Source: an uncultured Ilyobacter sp. (GTDB taxonomy: Bacteria > Fusobacteriota > Fusobacteriia > Fusobacteriales > Fusobacteriaceae). Taken from it: DNA of 64,000 nt. Made by a program: the position numbers and the translations under genes. This document shows, in pieces, positions 28,106 through 35,830 of the stretch (position 1 is the stretch's first letter; each line of letters begins with the position of its first letter). The notes below the pieces were generated by a model. That model saw nothing but the letters and a program-made list of their open reading frames with translations. It searched no databases and was not told the origin of the DNA. The stretch is taken from positions 2,041,140-2,105,139 of the forward strand of contig NZ_OY764059.1 of the NCBI RefSeq assembly GCF_963668085.1, given 5' to 3'.

Positions 28106-29038
28106 TTACATCTTCTCTATGATCAATTCCTCGATAGCCTCTTCACCATCCACTTGAAAACTGTCAAATTTACCGTCACTATCTGTATCTTCGAAAGTTA
28201 CATCTGCTGTATGTACTGCCTGCATTTTGAAATACCCGCTACCTATGTCACTTCCTCCGTCTAGGTGTATCCTCTTAACATATGTCGTCCTAATATGCCA
28301 TGAATTGGTAAAAGCATTTATAGCTGAACTCAAGGTAGATGCTATTTTACTGGTAGTATCATCTGGATCTGCAGAATATATCTCTACCATGGTTTCATCC
28401 CATACTCCATCAGCGTCAGAGTCCTCTGCAACCTCAAGTTTCTCTAGCCGATAACCCCCAACGGTCATCGCTTCATGTTCCTTTTTATTCCAGTTATCAT
28501 CGTAGATCCACAGCCTGTCTACCTTGTCCTCGTCTTCCTGCCAGTTTCTATAAGCCAGAATTGGATTAGTTACATCTGTTTTATTGAATGTATCTATTGC
28601 AATATACGGTTTGTACTCCTCTCCTTGTGTATAATCCCAGCTAGATGCAAAATAATTGATATAACTGCTTAATCTTATTCCCATATAATAATATGGTGAC
28701 GAAGGTGCTGAATCTTCTGAAACATAATTCATGGTATCCACCGAAGACATTGTACTTACTGCCATCGTGCTTACAGCAGGGTATTCATTCTTGTCTTTAG
28801 CCTTAGCGTGACTATAGTCATAGACTTTACCTTTTCTCACAAACTGCTCTGATATATAAGCATCATAGTAGGCCAGGGAAGATCCCATGTCCACATCATT
28901 AGATACCTCTTCCCCTATAACTTTGAGATAGGCTCTCTCGCCCTTTTTCCCTCCCAGATAGAACACAGCAAGGGCTATCGCCGTAAAGAAGGACAAAAGC
29001 AGCACTGCCAACACAATTGCCGAACCTTTCTTCTTCAT
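28106..29038 (-). CDS. PilX/GspK-like minor pilin with two calcium-type loops
   Basis: A 310-residue protein with a prepilin-like N-terminus, MKKKG followed by SAIVLAVLLLSFFTAIALAVF. The usual Glu at +5 of the mature protein is missing, as in GspK/PilX pilins that cap the tip. Two aspartate-rich loops, DSDADGVWD (206-214) and DTDSDGKFD (284-292), match the DxDxDGxxD calcium-binding pattern. It lies between the PilW-like pilin and pilM. Function as a tip or priming pilin is inferred from order and architecture. Confidence 0.75.
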   Translation of the reverse strand: MKKKGSAIVLAVLLLSFFTAIALAVFYLGGKKGERAYLKVIGEEVSNDVDMGSSLAYYDAYISEQFVRKGKVYDYSHAKAKDKNEYPAVSTMAVSTMSSVDTMNYVSEDSAPSSPYYYMGIRLSSYINYFASSWDYTQGEEYKPYIAIDTFNKTDVTNPILAYRNWQEDEDKVDRLWIYDDNWNKKEHEAMTVGGYRLEKLEVAEDSDADGVWDETMVEIYSADPDDTTSKIASTLSSAINAFTNSWHIRTTYVKRIHLDGGSDIGSGYFKMQAVHTADVTFEDTDSDGKFDSFQVDGEEAIEELIIEKM

Positions 29039-29047
29039 AGCCCCCTC

Positions 29048-29728
29048 CTAAAAATTTTTTGACATATCTATATTTATTCTAGTTACTGCTGCATCCCTTA
29101 TTTTATCCAAAATATCTCTTTTACCCTCTATACTCTCACCAGTCATCCTGTCTATATCAAGGTCTAGGTATATTAGAACTACCCCTTCCTTGTATTCAAA
29201 ATATTCATGGTCATCTGTCCCGTCTCCATCATAATCCAAGTCATCTATATAATCTATAATTACAGTTTTTGACTCATTCTCCGATGATATATACGAGTTC
29301 TCGCCGGGGTTAGTTACATACACCAGGCTCCTGTCATTAATACCGTCTCCGTCACTGTCAGTAGAGCTATCTTCTATAACTCTAAAGGCGATATAATTTT
29401 CATCAGGATCATTGTCATCATTTGGCACCAAAAGTCTGAGCTCTGAAATTATTTCGTCATATATGCCAGTATACCCAGTCAAAACCTCCACAGCCTCTGC
29501 ATTTGTTCCTGATGAATCTACAACATAATCTTCATCAACTCTAGAGGCCCTAACCTTACGTTTTATTATCTCCAATATCTTACCAAACTCATAATCTATC
29601 CTGTTCTGAAGATTGATCCTGTCATGAACCATACCATAGTTTTTCACCATGGGAGACATAAGAAGCATAACTATAGCAAGTATTGCCACTGCCACTATAC
29701 TCTCTATTATACTGAGTCCTTTTTTCAT
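29048..29728 (-). CDS. PilW/GspJ-like minor pilin with two calcium-type loops
   Basis: A 226-residue prepilin: MKKG then LSIIESIVAVAILAIVMLLM, with Gly at -1 and Glu at +5. The start chosen has a perfect GGAGGTGAT site 5-8 bases upstream; an earlier in-frame ATG at 29743 does not. Loops DSDGDGIND (124-132) and DYDGDGTDD (165-173) fit the calcium-binding DxDxDGxxD pattern. It lies between the PilV-like and PilX-like genes and is probably part of the pseudopilin priming complex. Confidence 0.8.
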   Translation of the reverse strand: MKKGLSIIESIVAVAILAIVMLLMSPMVKNYGMVHDRINLQNRIDYEFGKILEIIKRKVRASRVDEDYVVDSSGTNAEAVEVLTGYTGIYDEIISELRLLVPNDDNDPDENYIAFRVIEDSSTDSDGDGINDRSLVYVTNPGENSYISSENESKTVIIDYIDDLDYDGDGTDDHEYFEYKEGVVLIYLDLDIDRMTGESIEGKRDILDKIRDAAVTRINIDMSKNF

Positions 29729-29733
29729 CAAGA

Positions 29734-30435
29734 TCACCTCCATTCCTCTATAGGAGAGATCAGAAACTGCATCTCCACATCCTTATCAAAGACTCCGTCT
29801 GAATTTTGTGTATATTCAAAAACCACTTTCCCAAATATGAATTTATCCCGGCTCAAGTTGTCACTTCCATTTGTTTCATCTGTATTTATCCCCCCTGTAC
29901 CAAAGAGCACATTGTTACCGGTTGATCCTGTTATGGGGTTTTCATACTTATCCTCTTCTTCCCAGCCTGTTTCAGGGGCGTCGTCTCCTGTGCTGTCTTT
30001 TAGTCTCATAAGTTCCACATCTGCCAAATTCATATATACAGTAAACTGAGCCTTGCCATCATCCATCCTTAGACCCCGGCTGTTTAGAATAAATATATTA
30101 TCCGAACTGCCAGGACTGCTGATATCGTAAAAATCTTTTTCAAAATCATAGTTTTCTGTACGAAAGGCAGTTTTGTCATCAGTCAAAACCAGTTTATACG
30201 TTTCATTGAAACCGCTGCCTATCATTGATTTTACTTCATCATATCCCCGGCTCTTTATATAATCCACCACTGTCGTTGTAAGCCTGGCAGCCTCCTCTTT
30301 TGATCCAGCTATTCTCTCTCCCCTGAGAGACGTAAAGGTAAAACCAATTATAGGAAATATCCCAAAGAGAAATATTGCCATGGCTATAAGTACCTCTATA
30401 ACTGAATAAGCTCTCTTTTTCATATATTCATTCAC
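29734..30435 (-). CDS. PilV/GspI-like minor pilin
   Basis: A 233-residue prepilin-like protein whose N-terminus reads MKKRAYSVIEVLIAMAIFLFG within the first 25 residues. If cleavage places Glu at +5, the residue at -1 is Ala rather than the usual Gly. A GAGGGGTGA site supports the ATG at 30435. The body is soluble and acidic, without recognised motifs beyond the pilin helix. It is 5 bases before the PilW-like gene and is likely co-assembled with it. Confidence 0.75.
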   Translation of the reverse strand: MNEYMKKRAYSVIEVLIAMAIFLFGIFPIIGFTFTSLRGERIAGSKEEAARLTTTVVDYIKSRGYDEVKSMIGSGFNETYKLVLTDDKTAFRTENYDFEKDFYDISSPGSSDNIFILNSRGLRMDDGKAQFTVYMNLADVELMRLKDSTGDDAPETGWEEEDKYENPITGSTGNNVLFGTGGINTDETNGSDNLSRDKFIFGKVVFEYTQNSDGVFDKDVEMQFLISPIEEWR

Positions 30436-30482
30436 CCCTCTGACCCGACCTTAAGTATCTTCTACCAAACCTATGATTTTTT

Positions 30483-30525
30483 CCTTCAAAAAATAAAAAA
30501 TGCACCTTATAAAAATAAGAGTGCA
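30483..30525 (-). terminator. Terminator-like hairpin overlapping the pilD stop
   Basis: Arms TGCACCTTAT and ATAAGAGTGCA (30501-30525) pair with one bulge and are followed on the minus strand by a T-rich tract. The stop codon of pilD lies inside the hairpin. It could lower read-through into the minor pilin genes. Confidence 0.7.
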
Positions 30526-31244
30526 CTTATAATTCCCCCAAAGGCTATAAAGGGCCCAAAAGCTACCTCAGCCTTCCTGTCTTTTTTCTTTGTAGCCATG
30601 AGATATATCCCGTAGACCGCCCCAGCCACAAAGGAAGCGGTAACAAAAAGGTGCATCCTGTAAAACCCTAGATACCCCACAATTGACCCTATCCCTGCCG
30701 CCAGTTTCACGTCTCCGAATCCCAAGACCTCTTTTTTAAAAAGCCTCTCACCATAGCCGTAGATCATCACAAATATAAACCCATAGGCAGCCGACCCCAG
30801 AAAGGATCTCTCTATCCCCACGCCGTTAAAAAAGGAGAAGCCGTAGCCAAGTAAGAGCAAGCCCAGGGTAAACCTGTCAGGGATATAATAATGCTCCCAG
30901 TCTATCCCCGATGCGATGACCAGTATAGAGGCTGTTATAATCAGTTCCGCCGTCCATATACTCATTCCGTACCGATAATATATTCCTCCGAAGACAAGAC
31001 TAGTTATAAACTCTACCAAGGGATACTGCATAGATATCTTCTCACCGCAGCTGCTGCACTTTCCCCGGAGGATAAGCACATAAGAGATCACAGGTATATT
31101 CTCCCACCATCTTATCTTGTGGCCACAATTTGGGCAGTGGGAAGGGGGAAAGGCTATGTTTTCCTTCCTGGGGATTCTGTATATGCATACGTTGTAGAAA
31201 CTCCCCAGGAGAAGACCCATAACTGCAAATAAAAATATATCCAT
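30507..31244 (-). CDS. pilD: Prepilin peptidase / N-methyltransferase
   Basis: Membrane aspartic protease that cleaves prepilin leaders and methylates the new N-terminus. The 245 residues contain the cytosolic zinc module (C37, C40, C63, C66) and catalytic aspartates D115 (GIDWEHYYIPD) and D178 (GFGDVKL). About seven further hydrophobic segments follow. It lies between the major pilin and minor pilin genes. All pilins of this locus are its expected substrates. Confidence 0.95.
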   Translation of the reverse strand: MDIFLFAVMGLLLGSFYNVCIYRIPRKENIAFPPSHCPNCGHKIRWWENIPVISYVLILRGKCSSCGEKISMQYPLVEFITSLVFGGIYYRYGMSIWTAELIITASILVIASGIDWEHYYIPDRFTLGLLLLGYGFSFFNGVGIERSFLGSAAYGFIFVMIYGYGERLFKKEVLGFGDVKLAAGIGSIVGYLGFYRMHLFVTASFVAGAVYGIYLMATKKKDRKAEVAFGPFIAFGGIISALLFL

Positions 31245-31345
31245 AAATTTTCACTCCTTAATTTTAGATTATAAAGTATATTACCCTTTTATCTGCTACT
31301 AATTCAAGTGAAAATATTTTTAGAACCAATATTAAAGTCAAAAGA

Positions 31346-31594
31346 TTTTGTCACGAATGGACACTAATAAAACATAAAAAATTTACACGAATAATATTAA
31401 AACCTTTTGGCCACAGAGGGCACTGAGAAAAAGAGAGTTTCACAGAGAGAAGATTAAAACCCTAGTCACGAATTGCACGAATAAACACGAATAAAAACCC
31501 TTAATGTACTGCTAATAAAGTTTTTACCCATTGCAGAATTCTAAGAAAAAATATACTGAAAACATTCGATAAATTCGTGTTATTCGTGACAAAA
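31346..31594. repeat. MITE-like unit with 13-bp terminal inverted repeats
   Basis: The gene-free 450 bases between pilD and the major pilin hold a 249-base unit. It is bounded by TTTTGTCACGAAT (31346-31358) and its exact inverse ATTCGTGACAAAA (31582-31594). Inside are iterated CACGAATAA-type motifs and a CCACAGAGGGCACTGAG segment. A related but shorter sequence lies at 50536-50645. No coding capacity is seen, so it would be a non-autonomous element or a structured intergenic repeat. Confidence 0.75.
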
Positions 31595-31654
31595 AAAATT
31601 TATTTTACTCTTTTTATTTGTGGTAACTCTTTTAAATTTTACGGAATTTCTCCA

Positions 31655-31685
31655 AAAGAAAAAGACTGCCGAAACCGACAGTCTT
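31655..31685 (-). terminator. Intrinsic terminator after the major pilin gene
   Basis: Stem AAGACTG / CAGTCTT, extended by a C-G pair after one mismatch, with an AAAC-type loop. A minus-strand TTCTTTT tract follows. It lies 10 bases beyond the pilin stop and should favour high pilin expression relative to downstream genes. Confidence 0.8.
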
Positions 31686-31694
31686 GAAATCTTC

Positions 31695-32192
31695 TTAATA
31701 ACTTGCCCAAGCGTTGTTTTTTGTATCATGAGTTCCTGATCCAGATGATCCAGCAGTTCCATTAACTTTCCCTATTACTACCTCTAAATCATCTCCTGAA
31801 GTATAAGTATAAGTTGCATATCCTCCGTATGAAAGCCCTCCATCTTTTGCTGTTCTATATCCACCTACAGGTGCCTGAGCTATTGTGGCAGTAGCGGCTT
31901 GACCAGTATTTAGAAAAGTTACCAAGTCTTTTTCTAAATATTCAGAAGTGGTGGCAGACGGACTATATATAGCTTCGTCAGAGTTTGTTCCCAATATTGT
32001 TGACGGAACCGCTCCTTTGTCTGAGTAAAAAATGTTTACAGCAGTTCTGATTGATCCCAGTGCAGCTACAGCCTTGGCATCTTTTGCCTTAGCCACCTCT
32101 TTCCTCAGTTTCGGAGCCAATGTGGCAGCAAGTAATAAGATAATAGCAACAACAACAACCAACTCGATTAACGTAAATCCTTTTCTCTTCAT
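31695..32192 (-). CDS. Type IV major pilin / GspG-like pilin
   Basis: A 165-residue prepilin: leader MKRKG, then FTLIELVVVVAIILLLAATL with Phe at +1 and Glu at +5, the canonical type III signal. The helix continues through KAKDAKAVAALGSIRTAV, as in GspG/PilE proteins. The C-terminal half is rich in Gly, Ser, Thr and Ala with no cysteine pair. A terminator right after the gene and a separate position suggest it is the most abundant pilin of the locus. Confidence 0.85.
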   Translation of the reverse strand: MKRKGFTLIELVVVVAIILLLAATLAPKLRKEVAKAKDAKAVAALGSIRTAVNIFYSDKGAVPSTILGTNSDEAIYSPSATTSEYLEKDLVTFLNTGQAATATIAQAPVGGYRTAKDGGLSYGGYATYTYTSGDDLEVVIGKVNGTAGSSGSGTHDTKNNAWASY

Positions 32193-32298
32193 AACTTTTC
32201 CTCCTTGTTTCCCTTTGTTTTTTTATTTTTTCTTTCCCTGTTTCCTTTTCCTATGACATCCTTCTACTACATCTACCTTTTACTTCCTCTTTATTTTT

Positions 32299-32982
32299 TT
32301 ATTTTTTCTCTTCCAGATACTTCAGTAGCTTTTCCTTGGCCCTCTTTTGATATTTATCATCCTTTGAGTCTAGAAGCTCTCCCCAGTAGTATATGGATTT
32401 TTCTAGATACTGCCTTTCACCGCTTTCTTCATACATTTTTTCATAGGAAAAAGCCAGGGTATTCATGAGCAGATCATCCCTTGATTCCTTTACTATCTCC
32501 TCAAAGAGTTTCAATAGCTCCCCACGATTTCCTTTTTTTCCAGCCACTGTTCCTGCCAGATATTTTTTCAGCATGCCATCATTTGGGTTGTACCTCATAC
32601 CCTTTTCGATTATACCAAAGGCCCCTTCAAAATCCTTGTAAGTTCTTATAAAGGCTAAAATCCCACCGGTAAAACTGTAGTTTCTCACAAAATACGGATC
32701 CAGATAACTTATTCTCTCAGACCCTTTTTTTAGTGCCTCTATACCCTCCTTAGGATCGCCTCCTAGGAGTCCTCCGGTCTTTATCACATGCCCCATCCAC
32801 AGAAAAGACCTGGCAGTTTTTTTTATCCCCAGAGCCCTTGCAGCAAAGGTGTTTCTGTCCATACCGCTTCTTTCTTTATAACTCTTACTGTGTATTTTAT
32901 AATCTTCCTCTTTTAATCTTCCCTCCATGGCAAAGAGCAAAATTATTGCCCCTATACCCAATACAAAATAACTTTTTCTCAT
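32299..32982 (-). CDS. Anchored helical-repeat protein beside the ABC genes
   Basis: A 227-residue protein with one N-terminal membrane segment (about 4-18) and a soluble helical region. Segments such as FEGAFGIIEKGMRYNPNDGMLKKYLAG and YLEKSIYYWGELLDSKD look like tetratricopeptide repeats. No family is recognised. It lies 8 bases after the ABC permease, so the three genes appear to form one unit. In Myxococcus, pilG occupies a comparable place with the ABC genes pilH and pilI; homology to PilG is not shown here. Confidence 0.75.
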   Translation of the reverse strand: MRKSYFVLGIGAIILLFAMEGRLKEEDYKIHSKSYKERSGMDRNTFAARALGIKKTARSFLWMGHVIKTGGLLGGDPKEGIEALKKGSERISYLDPYFVRNYSFTGGILAFIRTYKDFEGAFGIIEKGMRYNPNDGMLKKYLAGTVAGKKGNRGELLKLFEEIVKESRDDLLMNTLAFSYEKMYEESGERQYLEKSIYYWGELLDSKDDKYQKRAKEKLLKYLEEKK

Positions 32983-32990
32983 GCCACCAC

Positions 32991-33746
32991 CTACAGTCTT
33001 TTCTTAGAAAAAGATGCTGTGGCGATAAAAAGCATGACAACTACATAGAAAACTATATACCCCACCAGAAGCCATAGATTAATATGGACATCCCCCAGAT
33101 AATCCCTGTAATTAAGGAGATGAAATTTAGGAAGTACCGTATACAGTATATTTAAAACAACCTCAAAGGCAGTCCCCTTTACCTTCTCTGCAACCTCCTT
33201 TAGCTCAAGCAGACCGTGACCCGCTATATATGTGGACATTGTGAATAAAATAGCAGTGATATAAGATTCAGACACCACAGAAAACATTATCCCCACTGCA
33301 GAAAGCAGCGACAGTTTAAGACCTATAAAAAGAAAGGATATAAATAATTCTAAATCCAGACTCCCTCCCATTTTCCATATAAGACCGCTTAAAACTATTC
33401 CCATGAGAAACACGTTAAAAAATATGGTGTATATCATCCCCAAAAGAGTCCCAGAAAGATATTCTTCCTTTCCTACCCCCTTTGTCAGCACAAGATATAT
33501 GGATTTCTCCTTTATCGCCTTTAGCACACAGGTGGCAGACAGATAGACCACTATAAACATCACCATGAACTCAGTGAAAAAAAGTCCCGTATCCCTTATA
33601 ACCTCTACCCCCTCATAAAGGGCTAGCTCGTCCAGTAGCATTGTTGCAAATATAAGTATCCCGCCAAACACAACTATCCCGTTAAATATCTTATTCGAAA
33701 TATTTTCCTTGAAAGAGTATTTCGCCATTGTCAGTATCTTAGTCAA
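32991..33746 (-). CDS. ABC-2-type permease in the pilus locus
   Basis: A 251-residue integral membrane protein with about six hydrophobic segments and no ATPase domain. The N-terminal region (AKYSFKENISNKIFNGIVVFGG) resembles ABC-2-type permeases. Its start overlaps the end of the ABC ATPase gene by 8 bases, indicating a coupled transporter pair. By order it corresponds to PilI of the Myxococcus pilGHI set, needed for pilus formation there. The substrate is unknown. Confidence 0.82.
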   Translation of the reverse strand: MTKILTMAKYSFKENISNKIFNGIVVFGGILIFATMLLDELALYEGVEVIRDTGLFFTEFMVMFIVVYLSATCVLKAIKEKSIYLVLTKGVGKEEYLSGTLLGMIYTIFFNVFLMGIVLSGLIWKMGGSLDLELFISFLFIGLKLSLLSAVGIMFSVVSESYITAILFTMSTYIAGHGLLELKEVAEKVKGTAFEVVLNILYTVLPKFHLLNYRDYLGDVHINLWLLVGYIVFYVVVMLFIATASFSKKRL

Positions 33747-34521
33747 GGTTCTTACCTCCTATTCTGTCTATAAAATATTTTTCCAGGGAAAATCCCTCTC
33801 CTATTTTTTCCTTGAGTTTTTTTACACTTTTTACTTCTAGAAGCTGCCCATTATGCATTATAGCCACCCTGTCTGCGAGATTTGACACGTCGTTCAGTAT
33901 ATGGGTATTAAATATTATAGTCGTATTTTTTTTCTTAAGATCCTCCATTATATCTATCACTTTTTTTCTAGCCTGTGGATCTAGCCCTGACATAGGCTCA
34001 TCTAGAAACAAAATCTCAGGTTCCCCCATTATAGACTGGGCCAGACCAACCTTCTGAAGCATCCCCTTAGAAAATTTTTCCAGCCTGTCATTCATCCTGT
34101 CATAAATACCTAGCTCCCTTGCCAGGTCTTCTGACGTTTTTTTTCTTTTTTTATAGGGTATCTCATAGAGCTCCCCATAGTAATTGAGCACTTCCTTTAG
34201 TTTTAGGGTTTGTGGGTAATAGGATATCTCAGGAAGGTAGCCTATTTTTTTATAGTCTTCTCCCTTGATATTTTTCTTCCCAAATATCCTCACCTCTCCT
34301 CTGTCGGTTTTAAGTAACCCTAGCATGGACTTCATAGTACTTGTTTTACCGGCACCGTTTAGACCTATTATAGAGAATATCTCACCTTTTTTTACTCCGA
34401 AAGAAACACCCTCTATACCCGTCTTCCCCTTGTTGCCCTTTATTTTTTTTATTATATCCTTTTCCTTATAATATACCGTTATGTCCTTTACCTCTATTAT
34501 GTTATCCAATTTTAAACTCAC
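33739..34521 (-). CDS. ABC transporter ATP-binding protein in the pilus locus
   Basis: ATPase subunit of 260 residues. Walker A GLNGAGKTS, Walker B with LFLDEPMSGLD and signature FSKGMLQKVGLAQ are intact. The listed start is GTG; a TTG four codons later (34509) lies better spaced from a GAGGTGA site, so the start is uncertain. Together with the permease it would form an exporter of the ABC-2 type. Its placement between pilC and the pilin suggests a role in pilus biogenesis, like PilH of Myxococcus. Confidence 0.9.
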   Translation of the reverse strand: MSLKLDNIIEVKDITVYYKEKDIIKKIKGNKGKTGIEGVSFGVKKGEIFSIIGLNGAGKTSTMKSMLGLLKTDRGEVRIFGKKNIKGEDYKKIGYLPEISYYPQTLKLKEVLNYYGELYEIPYKKRKKTSEDLARELGIYDRMNDRLEKFSKGMLQKVGLAQSIMGEPEILFLDEPMSGLDPQARKKVIDIMEDLKKKNTTIIFNTHILNDVSNLADRVAIMHNGQLLEVKSVKKLKEKIGEGFSLEKYFIDRIGGKNLD

Positions 34522-34581
34522 CTCTATACTATTATGATATCTCTAAAAGTTTACCAGGTTTAAACTCTATTAGCAATAGAA

Positions 34582-34605
34582 AAGGAGGAGATAATTCCCC
34601 TCCTT
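34582..34605 (-). terminator. Hairpin after pilC
   Basis: Perfect 7-bp stem AAGGAGG / CCTCCTT, 7 bases past the pilC stop. The minus-strand sequence after it (TTTTCTATTG) is only moderately T-rich, so termination may be partial. Confidence 0.55.
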
Positions 34606-34612
34606 GAACTGC

Positions 34613-35815
34613 CTAGGCTATCGTGTCTGACAGTGAGAATACAGGTAGATACATTGCCACTACTATCATTCCTACAGTAAGGGCCATTATCAGTATCATC
34701 ATCGGTTCAAATGCAGCCAGGGAGTCCCTTATGGTCTCCTCTAACTCTCGCTCGTTAAAATCCGCAAGTTTCGAAAGCATTTTTACCAGCTCTCCACTTT
34801 CCTCTCCTACATCTATCATATTTACAACCATAGGAGGAAAAGAACCTGTTTCTTCCAGAGGTTTTGCTATTGTATGTCCGCTTTTTATCTTATCCTTTAC
34901 CTCTCTTAGGGACTCGCCCATGAGGATATTTCCCACTGTGTCAGCCACTATATCAAAGGCAGACAGTATAGGAACCCCACTGTCTAAGAGAGTTTCCATA
35001 GTTCTGCTAAATCTTGCCACAGATGCCTTTCTGAATATCTTTCCAAAAAGTGGCAGTCTCAGAATCAGCCTGTGAGAATTTCTTTTCCCCTTGGGTGTTT
35101 TCTGGTATTTATATCCTATAAAGGCCAAAATTCCAACTCCCAGAATTATCCAGTACCAGTTCTTGTTGAACCACTTACTTATCCCTATTACAAACAAGGT
35201 AAGTGATGGCATAGGAACCCCGGTATCCTCAAATAACACAACAAAGTTTGGTATTACAAAACTCATCAGTAAAAATACTATTGTAAAAGACAGCACCAGT
35301 ACGATAGCTGGATATATCATTGCCGTCCTTATTTTACCCTTTATCTCCTCAGCCTTTTCCTGGGACTGGGCTATCCTGTTTAGGATTGTGTCTAGGGCAC
35401 CTGATGCCTCTCCGGCCTTTACCATACTCACATAAAGAGAGTCAAAATACTGTGGATGTTTGCTTAAGGCATAGGATATTGATTTTCCCGCACTTATATC
35501 CTGTCTTATCTCTCCTACTACCACCTTTAACTTTGGCTTTTCACACTGTTTCTCTAGAACTGTAAATGACCTCAAAAGTCCAACTCCACCCTCTAGCATT
35601 GTAGAGAGCTGCCTTGTGAAAACAGCTATATCTTTAGGGGTCACCCTGTTGAGTATTCCCCGCTTTTCCTCTTTGTTAGAAAGTTTTTTCTCCTTTAGAA
35701 GCGTAAGTTTCTGACTTCTGAGGAGTCTTCTCAGATCCTCTTTACTTTCAGCCTCCATTTTACCGCTGGTTTTTTTACCCTGTAAACTCATTGCCGTATA
35801 TCTGTATTCTGCCAT
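34613..35815 (-). CDS. pilC: Type IV pilus inner-membrane platform protein PilC/GspF
   Basis: Membrane protein that couples the assembly ATPase to the growing pilus. The 400 residues contain two repeats of the T2SSF domain (about 70-190 and 270-395) and three hydrophobic segments. The motif FTRQLSTMLEGGVGLLRSF and its partner FSRTMETLLDSGVPILSAFD show the internal repeat. It follows pilB by 15 bases and has a GGGGGAG ribosome binding site. Confidence 0.95.
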   Translation of the reverse strand: MAEYRYTAMSLQGKKTSGKMEAESKEDLRRLLRSQKLTLLKEKKLSNKEEKRGILNRVTPKDIAVFTRQLSTMLEGGVGLLRSFTVLEKQCEKPKLKVVVGEIRQDISAGKSISYALSKHPQYFDSLYVSMVKAGEASGALDTILNRIAQSQEKAEEIKGKIRTAMIYPAIVLVLSFTIVFLLMSFVIPNFVVLFEDTGVPMPSLTLFVIGISKWFNKNWYWIILGVGILAFIGYKYQKTPKGKRNSHRLILRLPLFGKIFRKASVARFSRTMETLLDSGVPILSAFDIVADTVGNILMGESLREVKDKIKSGHTIAKPLEETGSFPPMVVNMIDVGEESGELVKMLSKLADFNERELEETIRDSLAAFEPMMILIMALTVGMIVVAMYLPVFSLSDTIA

Positions 35816-35830
35816 AGCCGACTCCCCCCT

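Noticed and set aside
31300..31600. CRISPR array suspected from repeated CACGAAT motifs
   Set aside because: The motifs are short, irregularly spaced and appear in both orientations; there are no uniform repeats and spacers and no cas genes.
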